64,000 nt of DNA from Dryobates pubescens (GCF_014839835.1 NC_071646.1:2728001-2792000), one strand, 5' to 3'. Shown: positions 1-11,000, numbered from the stretch's first letter. A program made the numbers and translations. The notes: a model not told the origin generated them from the letters alone.

Positions 1-63
1 ACTGGAGGGGGGCTGGAGTGGATGAGCTTTGGAGATCCCTCCCAACCCCTTCTATGATTCTGG
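1..63 (+). mobile_element. CR1 LINE 3' end, cut by the window edge
   Basis: Matches the typical CR1 end: a GGATGA...GGTCCCTTCCAACCC-like block followed by TTCTATGATTCT. Confidence 0.8.
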
Positions 64-397
64 GAGACAAATGCTAAAGACTGATCAGAGATCCCTGATG
101 GCAGTGACTGAAATCCCAGCTGAGATTGTGCTGCTGCTGTCTTGTTCTGTTCCTTTGAGCTGTCAGCTCTCCCATAACTGCCTTGTGCTAGCCCCACACC
201 CCAGCTGGCTGCCCTTCAGCTCCCAGGCTCATTTGCTGCTTTCTTTCTGTTTCTCCTGACCTGGGCTGGAAAGTGAAACCAACTCCACACAGCTAAAGCA
301 TTCTTCCAGTCTAAAGCTCTTCCTCCTGCAAGGAGCAGCAACTTCCAGTGATCCAAGCCCACTGCAGAGCCTGTCCTGGGCAGAGAGCATCAGTGGC

Positions 398-885
398 TGT
401 CCAGTTCTGGGCCCCTCAGGTTAGGTAAGAGGTTGAGGTGCTGGAAGGTGCTGGGGAGGGGTCTGGAGCACAGCCCTGGGAGGAGAGGCTGAGGGAGCTG
501 GGGTTGCTCAGTCTGGAGAAGAGGAGGCTCAGGGGAGACCTCCTTGCTGTCTACAACTCCCTGAAGGGAGGCTGGAGCCAGGTGGGGGTTGGTCTCTTCT
601 CCCAGGCACCCAGCACCAGAACAAGAGGACACAGCCTCAAGCTGTGCCAGGGGAGGTTTAGGCTGGAGGGGAGGAGAAAGTTCTTCCCAGAGAGAATTGT
701 TAGTCATTGGGATGTGCTGCCCAGGGAGGTGGTGGAGTCCCCATCCCTGGAGGTGTTTAGGAAGAGCCTGGATGAGGCCCTTGGTGCCATGGTTGAGTTG
801 ATCAGACGGTGCTGGGTGATAGGTTGCACTGGATGATCTCAAAGGTCTCTTCCAACCTGGCTAATTCTATTCTGTTCTATCACTA
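398..885 (+). mobile_element. CR1 LINE fragment
   Basis: Runs from CAGTTCTGGGCCCCTCAG through the GGGAGGAGAGGCTGAGGGAG core to a tail with TTCTATTCTGTTCTAT. 5'-truncated, otherwise nearly intact to its 3' end. Confidence 0.85.
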
Positions 886-1004
886 GCAGCAGCATGAGGG
901 CTCTTCAGAGATGGGATCCCTGGGTCCTTTAGATGGAAAGGATTAAAGGTCCTGCAGAGAACCACAGAATTGTTTGGGCTGCTGAAGGTCTTTAAGATAG
1001 TGAT

Positions 1005-1230
1005 AGGATGAGAGGGGATGGATTGGGGCTTGAGGAGGGCAGATTGAGGCTGGAGATGAGGGAGAAATTCTTTCCAGTGAGGGTGGGGAGACCCTGGAAC
1101 AGGTTGTGGATGTCCCCTCCCTGGAGGTGTTCGAGGCCAGACCTGGAAGTGTCCCTGCTCGTGGCAGGGGAGTTGGAAGTGGTTGATCTTCAAGGTCCCT
1201 TCCAACCCAAACCCTTCAATGAATCCTGAA
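1005..1230 (+). mobile_element. CR1 LINE fragment
   Basis: Shows GAAATTCTTTCCAGTGAGGG, the CCTGGAGGTGTTC block and GGTCCCTTCCAACCC; 5'-truncated. Confidence 0.8.
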
Positions 1231-1253
1231 TTCTTTGAGTCCAACCATTACTC

Positions 1254-1320
1254 ATGGCAGGGGGGGCTGGAACTAGATGATCCTTGTGGTCCCTTCCAAC
1301 CCTGACTGGTTCTATGGTTA
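1254..1320 (+). mobile_element. CR1 LINE 3' end
   Basis: A short second tail (GGGGCTGGAACTAGATGATC...CCCTTCCAACCCTGAC) directly after the previous copy. Confidence 0.7.
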
Positions 1321-1377
1321 GCCAACACTACCAAGGCTGCTGCTGCATTGCCTTTGCAGGGTGAGAATTCAGGTGTG

Positions 1378-1546
1378 GAGAATCACAGAATGGTAGAGGT
1401 TGGAAAGGACCTTTGGAAGGGGCCACCCAGTCCAACCCCCCTAGAGAAGGTCACACAGGAACACCTCCAGGTGGGTTTTGAATGCCTGCAGAGATGGAGG
1501 CTCCACCACCTCTCTGGGCAGCCTCCCCCTTCACTGTTGGTGTGAT
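1378..1546 (-). mobile_element. CR1 LINE fragment
   Basis: Opens with AATCACAGAATGGTAGAGGT and GGAAAGGACC, the reverse complement of a CR1 3' end; stops after the CTCTGGGCAGCCT block. Confidence 0.8.
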
Positions 1547-1897
1547 GTGAAAGGAGTCTGGCAGCTCTCTGACTCCCCTTGCAGGACCCTTCCCTTCTGC
1601 TCTGGTAGCTCCTTCTCCCCCTTCTGAATGCCCAAGGGTGGTGCTCCTTCAGAGCTCATGCAGCACATCCCTGCACCAGCTCTCCTCTTCCATTTCAAGC
1701 CCAACAACTACCTCCATGCTGTGCTTCCAGACTGCAGTGGCCACAGGTTGAGTTGCACCGGACCAAGCCTTACTACCAGCAGTTATTGTCTACCTTAACC
1801 CCAAATGCAAATCTTATCCTGATTAACCTTTCTCTCTCTTCCCCCCCTCCCCTTTTCTTTAAAGGAGAGCTTCCAAATCTGCAGCAGAGAAGAAAAC
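1547..1897. other. No gene or named repeat seen
   Basis: Unique-looking, pyrimidine-leaning DNA. Nothing that I recognise. Confidence 0.5.
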
Positions 1898-1961
1898 ATA
1901 GAATCACAGAATCAACAAGGTTGGACAAGACCTCAAAGACCATCAAGTCCAACCTGTAAGA
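1898..1961 (-). mobile_element. CR1 LINE 3' end
   Basis: CATAGAATCACAGAATCAAC followed by GGTTGGACAAGACC, a short antisense tail fragment. Confidence 0.75.
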
Positions 1962-2973
1962 TCTCAAACCTGCTCCTAGGCTTCTGACCTTCTTTCAGAA
2001 GAATTCAGCCTCCCCCCCCCAGCACAACCACCTCCTGCTGCTCCCCCTTAGCAGTGTCTCAGCACTTGTGTTCCTCTCCAAGCAGTGGCACAGCAGGTTT
2101 TGCAGTTCAGGAGAGCCAGGGAAGAAGCTTTACTTACAGCCCACGTTGCTCCTGCAGACTCTCTTGGCCTCCTTGCTTTCTCCTGGGGCCTGACCACTCC
2201 TGTGTTTGCTGTCTCGGTGGCCAGCCCCGGGTCCTGCTGTGGGTGTCCTGCCTCCCTGCCACAGCTGGACGAGGGCTCTGGCAGTGCCAGGCTGTTTTAA
2301 ATACTCCTGGGACCTCTAGCCCTGTATTTCCACCTGTTGTGCCTTAAAGGAATAGCATCCAAAAGCTCTGGCAGGTGAGCACAGCCCACGTGAGAGCCGG
2401 GGAGCCGACGGCCAGCCCAGCGCTGCTGGTGCCCAGCCCAGCTCTGCTGGCACTTGGAGCCTGCAGGTCGTTATTGGCCTCCTGCTTGCACATTGCACAA
2501 CAGCAGCCCCAAGGGTGAGCAGCAGGCACGGGCCAGGGCACCTCTGCCAGGTCAGATCCATGGCAGGTCTTCTGCTCTGCTGGCAGCAGAGTGTCTCTGA
2601 GACAGCTTTCTGCTTGGACAGCACCCAGGGAACTTTGAAGGCGGCTGGGATAGCTTGGCTTGAAGATGCCCAAGGCACCGGGGGAACCCTACAAGGGTCC
2701 AGCCAGCTCCCTCCTCCTTGTTGGCTTTGCAACACCACCCTGGAGCTGTTTCCCATCATCCCAGGCAGGAGAGCTCCTTGCTGCAAGGACTGACCTGGCT
2801 TCTGCTGGGTTGACAGAAGAGGAACTGTGTGAGAAAGTCAAATCAATGAAGATGGAAGGTTTTGTACTGTGGAGGATGGGTCTTTACCCTGCAGCAGTGA
2901 TGCAAGAGCAGGGATTTCTCCTAATGAGGGAGTCAGGCAAAGCCTGGGCTCATGAGGGGTGTGCAGGAAGAGT
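1962..2973. other. Intergenic, nothing recognised
   Basis: About 1 kb without CR1. Short frames on both strands have no family resemblance I can see. It lies 3' of the receptor gene. Confidence 0.5.
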
Positions 2974-3495
2974 AGAGTAGAACAGAACAGAGTAGAACAG
3001 AGTAGAATTAACCAGGTTGGAAAAGACCTTTGAGATCATCCAGTCCAACCTATCACCCAACACCATCTGATCAACTAAACCATGGCACCAAGTGCCTCAT
3101 CCAGGCTCTTCCCATCCTTGGAGGTGTTCAGGGACTCCACCACCTCCCTGGGCAGCACATCCCAAGGGCCAACCTCTATTTCTGGGAAGAATTTCTTCCT
3201 AACATCCAGCCTAGACCTCCCCTGGCACAGCTTGAGACTGTGTCCTCTTGTTCTGGTGCTGGGTGCCTGGGAGAAGAGCCCAACCTCCTCCTGGCTCCAA
3301 CCTCCCTTCAGGCAGTTGTAGAGAGCAATGAGGTCTCCCCTGAGCCTCCTCTTCTGCAGGCTAAGCAACCCCAGCTCCCTCAGCCTCTCCTCCCAGGGCT
3401 GTGCTCCAGACCCCTCCCCAGCTTTCTTGCCCTTCCCTGGACACCTTCCAGCATCTCAACATCTTTCCCAAACTGAGGGGCCCAGAACTCAAGGT
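2974..3495 (-). mobile_element. CR1 LINE fragment with expanded tail
   Basis: Begins with a microsatellite-like tail (AGAACAGAGTAG repeats, antisense of the CR1 ATTCT-type tail), then GGTTGGAAAAGACC and the full 3' module through CTCCTCCCAGGGCTGTGCTC. Confidence 0.85.
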
Positions 3496-3787
3496 GTGGC
3501 CTTGGAGGAAGGTGGAATGGCTGTGGGCAGGGGAAGCCCTGGCAGCAACCACCTGTGGGGTCCTGCAACTCATCCTGAGGAAGAAGAGTCCAGGGTGGCT
3601 GAAGAGTTTCTTTACCCAAACCACTGTCTTCACCTTTAAGGTTTCTGGGAAAAGCAATCTGTTGTCCCCTGTGTATATATTTACTTACCTTTACTGAGGA
3701 GGAAGCATCCTCCTGCCAAGTCACAGGTTCCAAAGCACTTTGGCACCTCCAGAAAGCAAACAGCCTTGAGCTGGCTTTGCCTCTTGA

Positions 3788-3802
3788 TTTATTGGTTTTA
3801 TT
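3788..3802 (-). promoter_or_regulatory. Twin poly(A) signals of the PIGR-like gene
   Basis: Two AATAAA hexamers on the minus strand (3797-3802 and 3788-3793) lie 35-50 nt beyond the TAG stop at 3837. They imply a very short 3' UTR ending near 3770 and support 3837-3916 as the true last coding exon. Confidence 0.6.
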
Positions 3803-3836
3803 TCCTCAGACCAAAGCCCACTTTGCAGCAGGGCAT

Positions 3837-6800
3837 CTAATCTGCATCTAGCCTTGGACTGCTGCTCTGGCTTGGGTTTGGGCTGAAAGGATTCGATTTT
3901 GAAGGTGTGGCCAGTTCTGAGGAAGAGGTGGAAGGGAAAGAAAAAGTAGCACTTGAGGACTTGGTGTCTCTCATAGACTGAAGGCAGGGAAAACCAAAGC
4001 AGCTTCTCCAGGACGTGGCTTCCATGCAGCTGCAGTTGCACTTTCAGGCTGCTCTGGTTGCAGGATGGTTGCTTGACCCTGGAGGTGGAGATCTTCAGGG
4101 CTCAGCAGGCTGCAGCTCTTGGAAGGTACAAGGAAAGGGATTGCAGAATGGTTGCATGACTCCAGAGGTGGAGATCTTCAGGGCTCAGCAGGCTGCAGCT
4201 CTTGGAAGGCACAAGGAAAGAATGGTTTCATGTCCCCAGAGATGGAAATCTCCAGGGCTCAGGCTGCAGCTTTAGGAGCTGGCAAGGAAAGGGATTGCAG
4301 AATGGTTGCTTGACCCCAGAGGTGGAGATCTCCAGGGCTCAGGCTGCAGCTCTGGGAAGGGAGAAGGAAAGCTGCTGCAAAACAGAACCACAACCCAGCC
4401 TGGCCAACTTACCTCTCTCCTTCTGCAGCTTTATTTTGGTTAGGATGAGGAAAGTGCTAGTGATGAGAAGCAGTAAAATGAGAGCTGGTAACAGCACTGG
4501 GAGCAGATGTGATTCATCTGAGGAGCTGCAGAGATGAAGCAGGAGGGTTGGGTTGGCTTTTGGTTCAGCCTACAGGGTGGCTGAAGGTAATGGAAGTTGT
4601 TTTGACACCAAAGAGGGTGGTGAGATACTGGCACAGGTTGCCCAGGGAGGTTCTGGAAGCTTCATCCCTGGAGGTTTTGAAGGCCAGGCTGGATGTGGCT
4701 GTGAGCAACCTGCTGTGGTGTGAGCTTGAGACTGTGTCCTCTTGTTCTGCTGCTGGGTGCCTGGGAGAAGAGTCCAACCCCCACCTGGCTCCAACCTCCC
4801 TGCAGGGAGTTGCAGAGAGCAAGGAGGTCTCCCCTGAGCCTCCTCCTCTCCAGGCTAAGCAACCCCAGCTCCCTCAGCCTCTCCTCCCAGGACTGTGCTC
4901 CAGACCCCTCCCCAGCTTTGTTGCCCTTCTCTGGACACCTTCAAGAGCCTCAATGTCCTTCTTAAATTCATTTAGGGAGGGCCAACCTCATCCAAAGCCA
5001 GCTCCTTACACAGCTCTGAGCCCCCAGGCACCCCCCTGGTCACTGGCTGCCTGCAGGGGCTTGGCTGTGGTGTGCAGTGCAGTGTGTGGCAGCTGCTGCT
5101 TCACCAGCAGCCTTGCTCAAGCCTGGTGTTTCCTAACGTCCTCTCTCCATGCTGGGGCAAGGAAAACAGACAGCAGCACAGCTATTGGCTCTGGCAGCTG
5201 CTCTGCAGGATCTGGCCAGCACCAGCAGCCTGGAAGGCAAGGTCAAAGATCCTTGCCACAGGCAGACAGGAGATAGCCTTCTCTTCTGCCTCTCTAATGT
5301 CTCCTCTGCAACCTGTACACAGCCTCGGGGGGGTCCTGGGAGATGGGACAGGCAGGCCAGAACCCTGCAGGTTGACAGAGGTGATTCTGCCCCTCTGCTC
5401 TGGTGAGACCTCACCAGGAGTATGGTGTCCAGGTCTGGAGCCCTCAGTGCTTAGGAGGACATGGAACTGGTGGGAGGGTCTAGAGGAGGCCACAGAGATG
5501 GTCAGAGGGCTGGAGAGCCTCCCTTAGGGCTGAGAGAGTTGAGGCTGTTCATCCTAGAGAAGAGAAGGCTCCAGGGAGACCTGAGAGCAGCCTTCCAGGA
5601 CCTGGAATGGGGTACAGGAGAGCTGGGGAGGGACTTTGGACAGGGGCAGGCTGAGGGTCAGTGGCTCTAAGCCAGAGCAGGGTAGGTTTAGGTTGGACAT
5701 TAGGAAGAAGCTCTGTACACTGAGGGCTGTGCAGGGAGGTGGTGGAGGCTCCATCCCTGGAGGCACTCAAGGAGGGGCTGAGCAGCCTCCTCTGGTGGGA
5801 GATGTCCCTGCTGCCTGCAGGGGGTTGGAGTGGATGACCTCTAGAGGTCCCTTCCAACCCAGTGCCTTCTAGGAGTCTAAGCTAGCACCAAGCAGAAGCC
5901 TGGCCCCAAACTGACCTCTTGTGATAGATCCTGCCTGGGGAGGTGCTGAAGGTGCTGGGGGAGGCAGTGGGCAGCAGGGGGCTGGTGCTGGCGGTGGTGC
6001 TGCCTGTTGTGTGCCTCAGGCCTGTGGAGCTCCTCTCTGGGGGGCTGCTGGAGGGGGCTGGACCTGTTGAGGTGGGTTTCACAGGAGTGGCTCTTGCTAG
6101 GTGCTGGGAGGAGCAGCTTTCTGTGGAGACAATGATTTGGAGGCTTCAGTACCCAGGCATTTGCAGAGGAAAACTGTGAGAGGAACCAAAGGCTTCCACC
6201 TTTCACCCTGGCAGCAAAAAACCACAATGCAGCACATGAGCAAAGCCAAGCAAGTTGATTTTCTTTTGCCTTACAGGGAGCAGCTGAGGCAGAGTGGAGC
6301 TTAGGAAGAAGTCCTTCAGTATGAGGCTGCTGAGACTCTGGGATAGGTTGCCCAGGGAGGTTGTGGATGTCTCCTCCCTGGAGGTGCTCAAGGTCAGGTT
6401 GGAAGAGGCCTTGAGCAGCTTGGGCTGGGGGGAGGTGTCCCTGCTCATGGTAGGAAGGTTGGAGCAGATGATCTCTGAGCTGCCTTCTGTGAACCTCTGG
6501 TTCTGTGTTTATGCCCAGTCCAAAGGAGGCACTGCTCTCCTTGTGCCCCTGGAGCTGGCACTTCAGGGCATGGTTCACTGGTGATGGCAGTGTTGGGTTG
6601 ATGGTTGGATTGGTGACCTCAGAGAGGTCTTTTGCAGCCTCATGGTTGGATTGGTGACCTCAGAGAGGTCTTTTATAGCCTCATGGTTGGATTGGTGACC
6701 TGAGAGAGGTCTTTTGCAGCCTCATGGCTGGATTGGTGACCTCAGAGAGGTCTTTTGCAGCCTCATGGTTGGATTGGTGACCTCAGAGAGGTCTTTTGCA

Positions 6801-9800
6801 GCCTCGTGGTTGGATTGGTGACCTCAGAGAGGTCTTTTGCAGCCTCATGGTTGGATTGGTGACCTCAGAGAGGTCTTTTGCAGCCTCAAGGATTCACTGA
6901 AGGTACAGAGGAAAGAGCAATAGAGAGAAGGCAAAAGGCTTTGCTGTGTTCCAAGCCAGCCCACCACCTACCCTTCTGGATGAGCAGCTTCAGTGGGGAT
7001 GTGTGCTCTGTGTGCCTGTTCCTAGCCCCACACCAGTACCATCCTGCATCCTCCTCTCTCAGCTGGCTCAGCACCACTGTGTAGGTCCCAGGCTCCTGCT
7101 GCCTGCTGGCTGTTTGGACTCTCCCTTTGTAGGACTCCTCCACGAAGCCATCCAGGTCCAGGAGCAGTGAGCATCTGCCTGCCCTCCACCTGCACAGGTA
7201 CTTCTTCTCGTAGCTCCCCTTGGGATCATGGTGGCACTTGAAGGACAGGGAGCCTCCCACCGTGCCAGTGAGGAGCTGTGGCCTCCTGGGAAGGCTGGAG
7301 GCTGCAGGTTGGAGAGGGCAGGGTTAGCATCCCGTGACCCTCACCCAGGTCCCTGCGGAGCCCTCGCAGCTCCCCGTCCTACCTGTGGTCACCTGCAGAG
7401 CCACCAGCTGTGGGCCGTGCCAGCTGCTCAGTCCTCCTGTCCCACACCTGTACAGCCCAGAGTCCTCCTTCTTTAGGTCATTTATCAAGATTTTGAAGGC
7501 TCCAGAGCTCTCCTGGGGGGTGATGGAGATTCGGCCTTGGTAGCTCTTGGCCACGTAGCCGTCGGTGTCAGCTATGGGCAGGCAGCTGGCCCTCCCCACC
7601 CTGCACCAGAGTCTCTTCTCCCTGCTTTGGGTGCCCCCAGCTGGGCACAGGACCATGACAGAGCCATGGAGCTGTCCTTGGACAAGCTCAATTGTCACTA
7701 CTGCACCAGCATCTGTAGGGAGAGAACATGGACATGGTCCCTTTCAGCCCCCATCTGGTCCCTATCCTACCCTATCCTACCCTATCCTATCCTTTCAGCC
7801 CCCATCCTTGTGTGACTGCCCTGCGTGCAACCCCCAGCCAGGGCCAGAAACCTTGGACTGGACCAAATCTGGGCCCTTCTACATCCCATGGCTGCAAATA
7901 TCTGGCTCAGGGTGGAATCACAGAATGGCTGGAAGGGACCTCTGGAGATCATCCACTCCAATTCCCCTGCCAGAGCAGATCCACCCAGGGCAGGTCCCAC
8001 AGGACTGTGTCCAGGTGGGTTTTGGAAGCTCTCCAGAGAAGGAGACTCCACCACCTCTCTGGGCAGCCTGCTCCAGGGCTCCAGCAGCCTCACACCAAAG
8101 AAGTTTCTCCTCCTGTTCAGATGGAGCCTCCTGGCTTCCAGCTTATCACTGTTGTGCCTTGTCCTATCAGTGGACAGCAGTGAAAAGATCCTGGCACCTT
8201 CATCTTGCTTCCCACCCCTCAGGGATTGATAGACCTTGAGCAGATCCCCTCTCAGCCTCTTCTTCTCCAGGCTCAACAGCCCCAGGGCTCTCAGCCTTTC
8301 CTCCTCACAGAGGTGTCCCACAGTCCCTTCAGCATCCTTGTAGCCTTTGCTGACCTCTCTCCAGTATTTCCCTGTCCCTCTTGAACTGGGGAGCCCAGAA
8401 CTGGACACTCCAGGTGTGGTCTCAGCAGAGCAGAGGTGCAGGAGAACCTCCCTCAACCTGCTGGCCACAGCTTTCTTCATGGACAGCAGGAGAGCCTTGG
8501 CCTTCTTTGGTCACAGGGGCACATTGCCAGAGTGCTGTGAACCCTTCTGGCCAGGAACTGCTCCCCAGCAAGCCCCAGGGCTCTCAGCCTCCTCTTCTCC
8601 AGGCTCAACAGCCCCAGGGCTCTCAGCCTCCTCTTCTCCAGGCTCAACAGCCCCAGGGCTCTCAGCCTTCCTTCATGGGAGAGATGTTCAAGTCCCCTGC
8701 CCACCCTGGCAGGGTAGGAAAAGCTGATGTGTGCTGGTGCTCCACCAGCCACTGCCCCAGTGTCCCCAGGCCACCCCCTGCGAGCCAGCAGCTCTCTGGT
8801 CCCCTGCCCCTGTCCTACCTGCTGAAACAGTGAGGTTCAGGTAGACAAAGAGGCCTCTGTTGGTGTTGCCAATGCCACACCTGTAGATCCCTGTGTCATT
8901 CTCTGTCAGCTCTGCCATTGTCACCATGAAGGTCCCATTCTGGGGGATGTCCTGGAGGGCCACTCGTCCCTGATGGTGCTTTGAGGTGTAGCCAGCTGTG
9001 GAGATGATGGTGGAGCAAACTCCACCTCCTGCCACCCTGCACCAGTACTTTCTGTCGTGCCTGTTGGCTGGGGTGGTGGAGTAGAAGCACTGGTGGGTGA
9101 CAGAGCCTCCAACCTCCCCTGTCAAAAAGCTGGGGCCAAACAAAGTGCTTGAGGCTGGTCCTTTGGGGGGGAAAGAAAGAGTGAAACAGATGTTGTTGGA
9201 TGCTCAGAGACCACCAGATCCTCACCTGGGAAACCCCAGCACAGGGATGGGATTGTGAGTGGCAGCAGTGGGAGGGCTGGCTGAGGAAGCTCAGAGCTGA
9301 CTTTGGATGTGATGTGTCACCTTCCTTCAGTGCCACTGGAGGACAGCTGCTGCTGCAGAGGCCACAGCACAGATCACAGAATCACAGAGCTGTCAGGGCT
9401 GGAAGGGAGCTCCAGGCTCAGCCAGTTCCAACCCCCTGCCATGGGCAGGGACACCTCACACCACAGCAGGTTGCTCACAGCCACATCCAGCCTGGCTGCA
9501 AACACCTCCAGGGGTGAGGCTTCCACCACCTCCCTGGGCAGCCTGTGCCAGGCTCTCAACACCCTCCTGGGGAAGAACTTCTCCCTCACATCCAACCTGA
9601 ATCTCCCCACTTCCAGTTTTGTTCCATTCCCCCTTGGCACCCCAAGTGCCCATCAGCCCTGTTGAGGACAGCAGCTAAGAACCAACACCTAAGGGCAACC
9701 TTCAGCATCTGCAGACCACCTCAGCTGGCCTCTCTCTCCCTCCTGCACGAGCAGAAGTGTGGCTGCAGCACCAAGCAGTGGGCAGATAGTCAGAGGGTGG

Positions 9801-10038
9801 TAGGGGCTGGGCATCATCTGCTCCTTCCCAGCTTGGCCATGCCTTTGCCAGCTCTCTGCAGTGCCTTGGAGTGGGCAGGGAGCTTTGACCAGCTTCCATT
9901 CCTCAGCTGGAGAGGTCTAGTGTCCAAGTGAGGCCTCAGTTTCAGCTTTGCCTGTTCCCAGAGGTGTAAGAGGCTGCAGAGCTGGTTTGCTGGGGACTCA
10001 CCTTGCAGCAAAGCTGCTAAGAGGAGGAGAACCACCAT
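3837..10038 (-). CDS. Polymeric immunoglobulin receptor family protein (PIGR-like), three Ig domains
   Basis: Rebuilt from seven coding exons on the minus strand: 10002-10038, 8819-9160, 7383-7712, 6972-7301, 5916-6096, 4413-4525, 3837-3916. All junctions are GT/AG, phases agree (1,1,1,1,2,1) and the total is 1413 nt = 470 aa. Exon 1 gives a short hydrophobic signal ([12 protein letters not shown]). Exon 2 is a V-type Ig domain close to PIGR D1, with NRHDRKYWC matching the human CDR1 region NRHTRKYWC, two extra cysteines and YRCG. Exon 3 resembles mammalian D3 and exon 4 mammalian D4 ([19 protein letters not shown]). Exon 5 is a Ser/Thr/Pro-rich mucin-like stalk, exon 6 the membrane helix ([18 protein letters not shown]) plus basic KIKLQKER, and exon 7 a 26-residue tail ending in LDAD. 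Known: PIGR carries polymeric IgA/IgM across epithelia; chicken PIGR has four Ig domains and a long tail. This gene has three and no tail tyrosine, so it may be a reduced PIGR or a FCAMR-like paralogue. Its position next to C1orf116 matches human FCAMR/PIGR. Family assignment is firm; orthology is not. Confidence 0.85.
4065..4372. repeat. About 80-bp tandem repeat, four copies
   Basis: Units begin near 4068, 4150, 4224 and 4304, each with a GGTTGC(T/A)TGAC start, CCAGAGGTGGAGATC, AGGGCTCAG and GCTGCAGCT. The array sits in the receptor-gene intron between the membrane exon and the tail exon. Confidence 0.75.
4590..4722 (+). mobile_element. CR1 LINE fragment
   Basis: GGTGAGATACTGGCACAGGT...GAGGTTTTGAAGGCCAGGCT is the CR1 3' module. 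It breaks off exactly where an opposite-strand CR1 starts. Confidence 0.75.
4723..4975 (-). mobile_element. CR1 LINE fragment joined head-on to the previous copy
   Basis: CTTGAGACTGTGTCCTCTTG through GACACCTTCAAGAGCCTC is antisense CR1. The junction with the plus-strand copy has no spacer. Confidence 0.8.
5385..5872 (+). mobile_element. CR1 LINE fragment
   Basis: From CCCCTCTGCTCTGGTGAGAC to CCCTTCCAACCCAGTGCCTT; it lies in the receptor-gene intron just before the stalk exon (5916-6096). Confidence 0.85.
6296..6505 (+). mobile_element. CR1 LINE fragment
   Basis: TTAGGAAGAAGTCCTTCAGT, GGTTGCCCAGGGAGGTTGTG and a divergent tail; 5'-truncated. Confidence 0.75.
6601..6887. repeat. 41-bp minisatellite, seven copies
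   Basis: The unit starts ATGGTTGGATTGGTGACCTC and ends with TTTTGCAGCCTC. Starts are at 6601, 6642, 6683, 6724, 6765, 6806 and 6847, an exact 41-bp period with very few differences. The unit resembles a CR1 3' end (GGTTGGA, GATGACCTCAGAGGTC). It lies between the third Ig exon and the stalk exon. Confidence 0.9.
7914..8545 (-). mobile_element. CR1 LINE fragment
   Basis: GGAATCACAGAATGGCTGGA to the GGACAGCAGGAGAGCCTTGG region; one of the longer antisense copies, in the intron between the D1-like and D3-like exons. Confidence 0.85.
8571..8687. repeat. 39-bp tandem repeat, three copies
   Basis: AGCCCCAGGGCTCTCAGCCT starts at 8571, 8610 and 8649. The unit is a piece of antisense CR1 (compare 8280-8300) that has been triplicated. 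Confidence 0.85.
9374..9640 (-). mobile_element. CR1 LINE fragment
   Basis: AATCACAGAGCTGTCAGGGC to CACTTCCAGTTTTGTTCCAT; antisense, in the first intron of the receptor gene. Confidence 0.8.
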
Positions 10039-10179
10039 GGCCAGCTGGGCAGCCAGCAAGCTCCACAGACCTCACCCTGGCTCCTGGCTTCTGCTGGTGC
10101 CTATCAAACAGGAGAGAAAGGTTGTGGCTGGGATCTGCCAGGGTAAACACCCACCTGCCCCCCCCCAGGTGGCTCTGAG

Positions 10180-10410
10180 GTGCTCAGCACCACATCTCTG
10201 CTTCTTTTCAACCCCTCCAGGGATGAGGATTCCACCAGCTCCCTGGGCAGCCTGTGCCAGGCTTGGAGAACCCTTTCAGTGAAGAAGTTCCCTTCTGATG
10301 TCCAACCTACACCTCCCCCTGGTGCAACCTGAGGCCTTTTCCTCTCATCCTGCCTTGGGAGAAGAGACTGAGCCCCACCTGGCTCCAGCCTCCTTTCAGG
10401 TAGGAATTCC
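10180..10410 (-). mobile_element. CR1 LINE fragment
   Basis: Lacks its tail: starts in the GGTGCTCAGCACCACATCTC region and runs to GGCTCCAGCCTCCTTTCAGG. Confidence 0.7.
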
Positions 10411-10698
10411 TTCCTCATGTCAGTTAAGCATTGGCTGTGGATCACTGCAGGGCCTTATCCTCAAGGGTCTCTACTAAAATCCTTTGCCAGAGGTTTGTCC
10501 AACCCCCCCCACCCCCCACCCCTGCCCTTCAGACCTGGGGAGGTGGAAATCACGTGCTTTATTTGAATGCCTGTTGGATGTTTGGCATCACTTCAAAGCA
10601 AGCAGGAAACAAGAACAAGGAAGGGACAGAGGCTTGATGCCTTGGGGAGCCTTTGTCACAGGATCCCAGCGTGCTGGGGGTTGGAAGGAACCTCTGAG

Positions 10699-11000
10699 GG
10701 GCACAGAATCACAGAATGGTTTGGGTTGGAAGTACCCTTCAAGATCAGCCAGTTCCACCCCCCCTGCTATGGGCAGGGACAGCTCCCACTGGACCAGGGT
10801 GGTCATCCAGCCTTGAACACCTCTGGGCAGGGGGCATCCCCCAGGCAGCCTGCTCCAGCATCTTCCCATCCTCACTGCAAAGAATTTCTTCCTAATTTCC
10901 AGTCTCAGTCTCCCCTCTTCCAGCTCAAAGCCATTGTCCTTCATCCTGTCACTCCCAGCCCTTGTCAGAAGCCCTTCCCTAGCTCCCCTGTAGCCCCCTT
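10699..11000 (-). mobile_element. CR1 LINE fragment
   Basis: CACAGAATCACAGAATGGTT then GGGTTGGAAGTACC; antisense copy to about GTAGCCCCCTTCAGGCACTG. Confidence 0.85.

Noticed and set aside
4509-5276. 255-codon frame on the plus strand
   Set aside because: Runs across two opposed CR1 fragments and unrelated sequence; it has no single origin.
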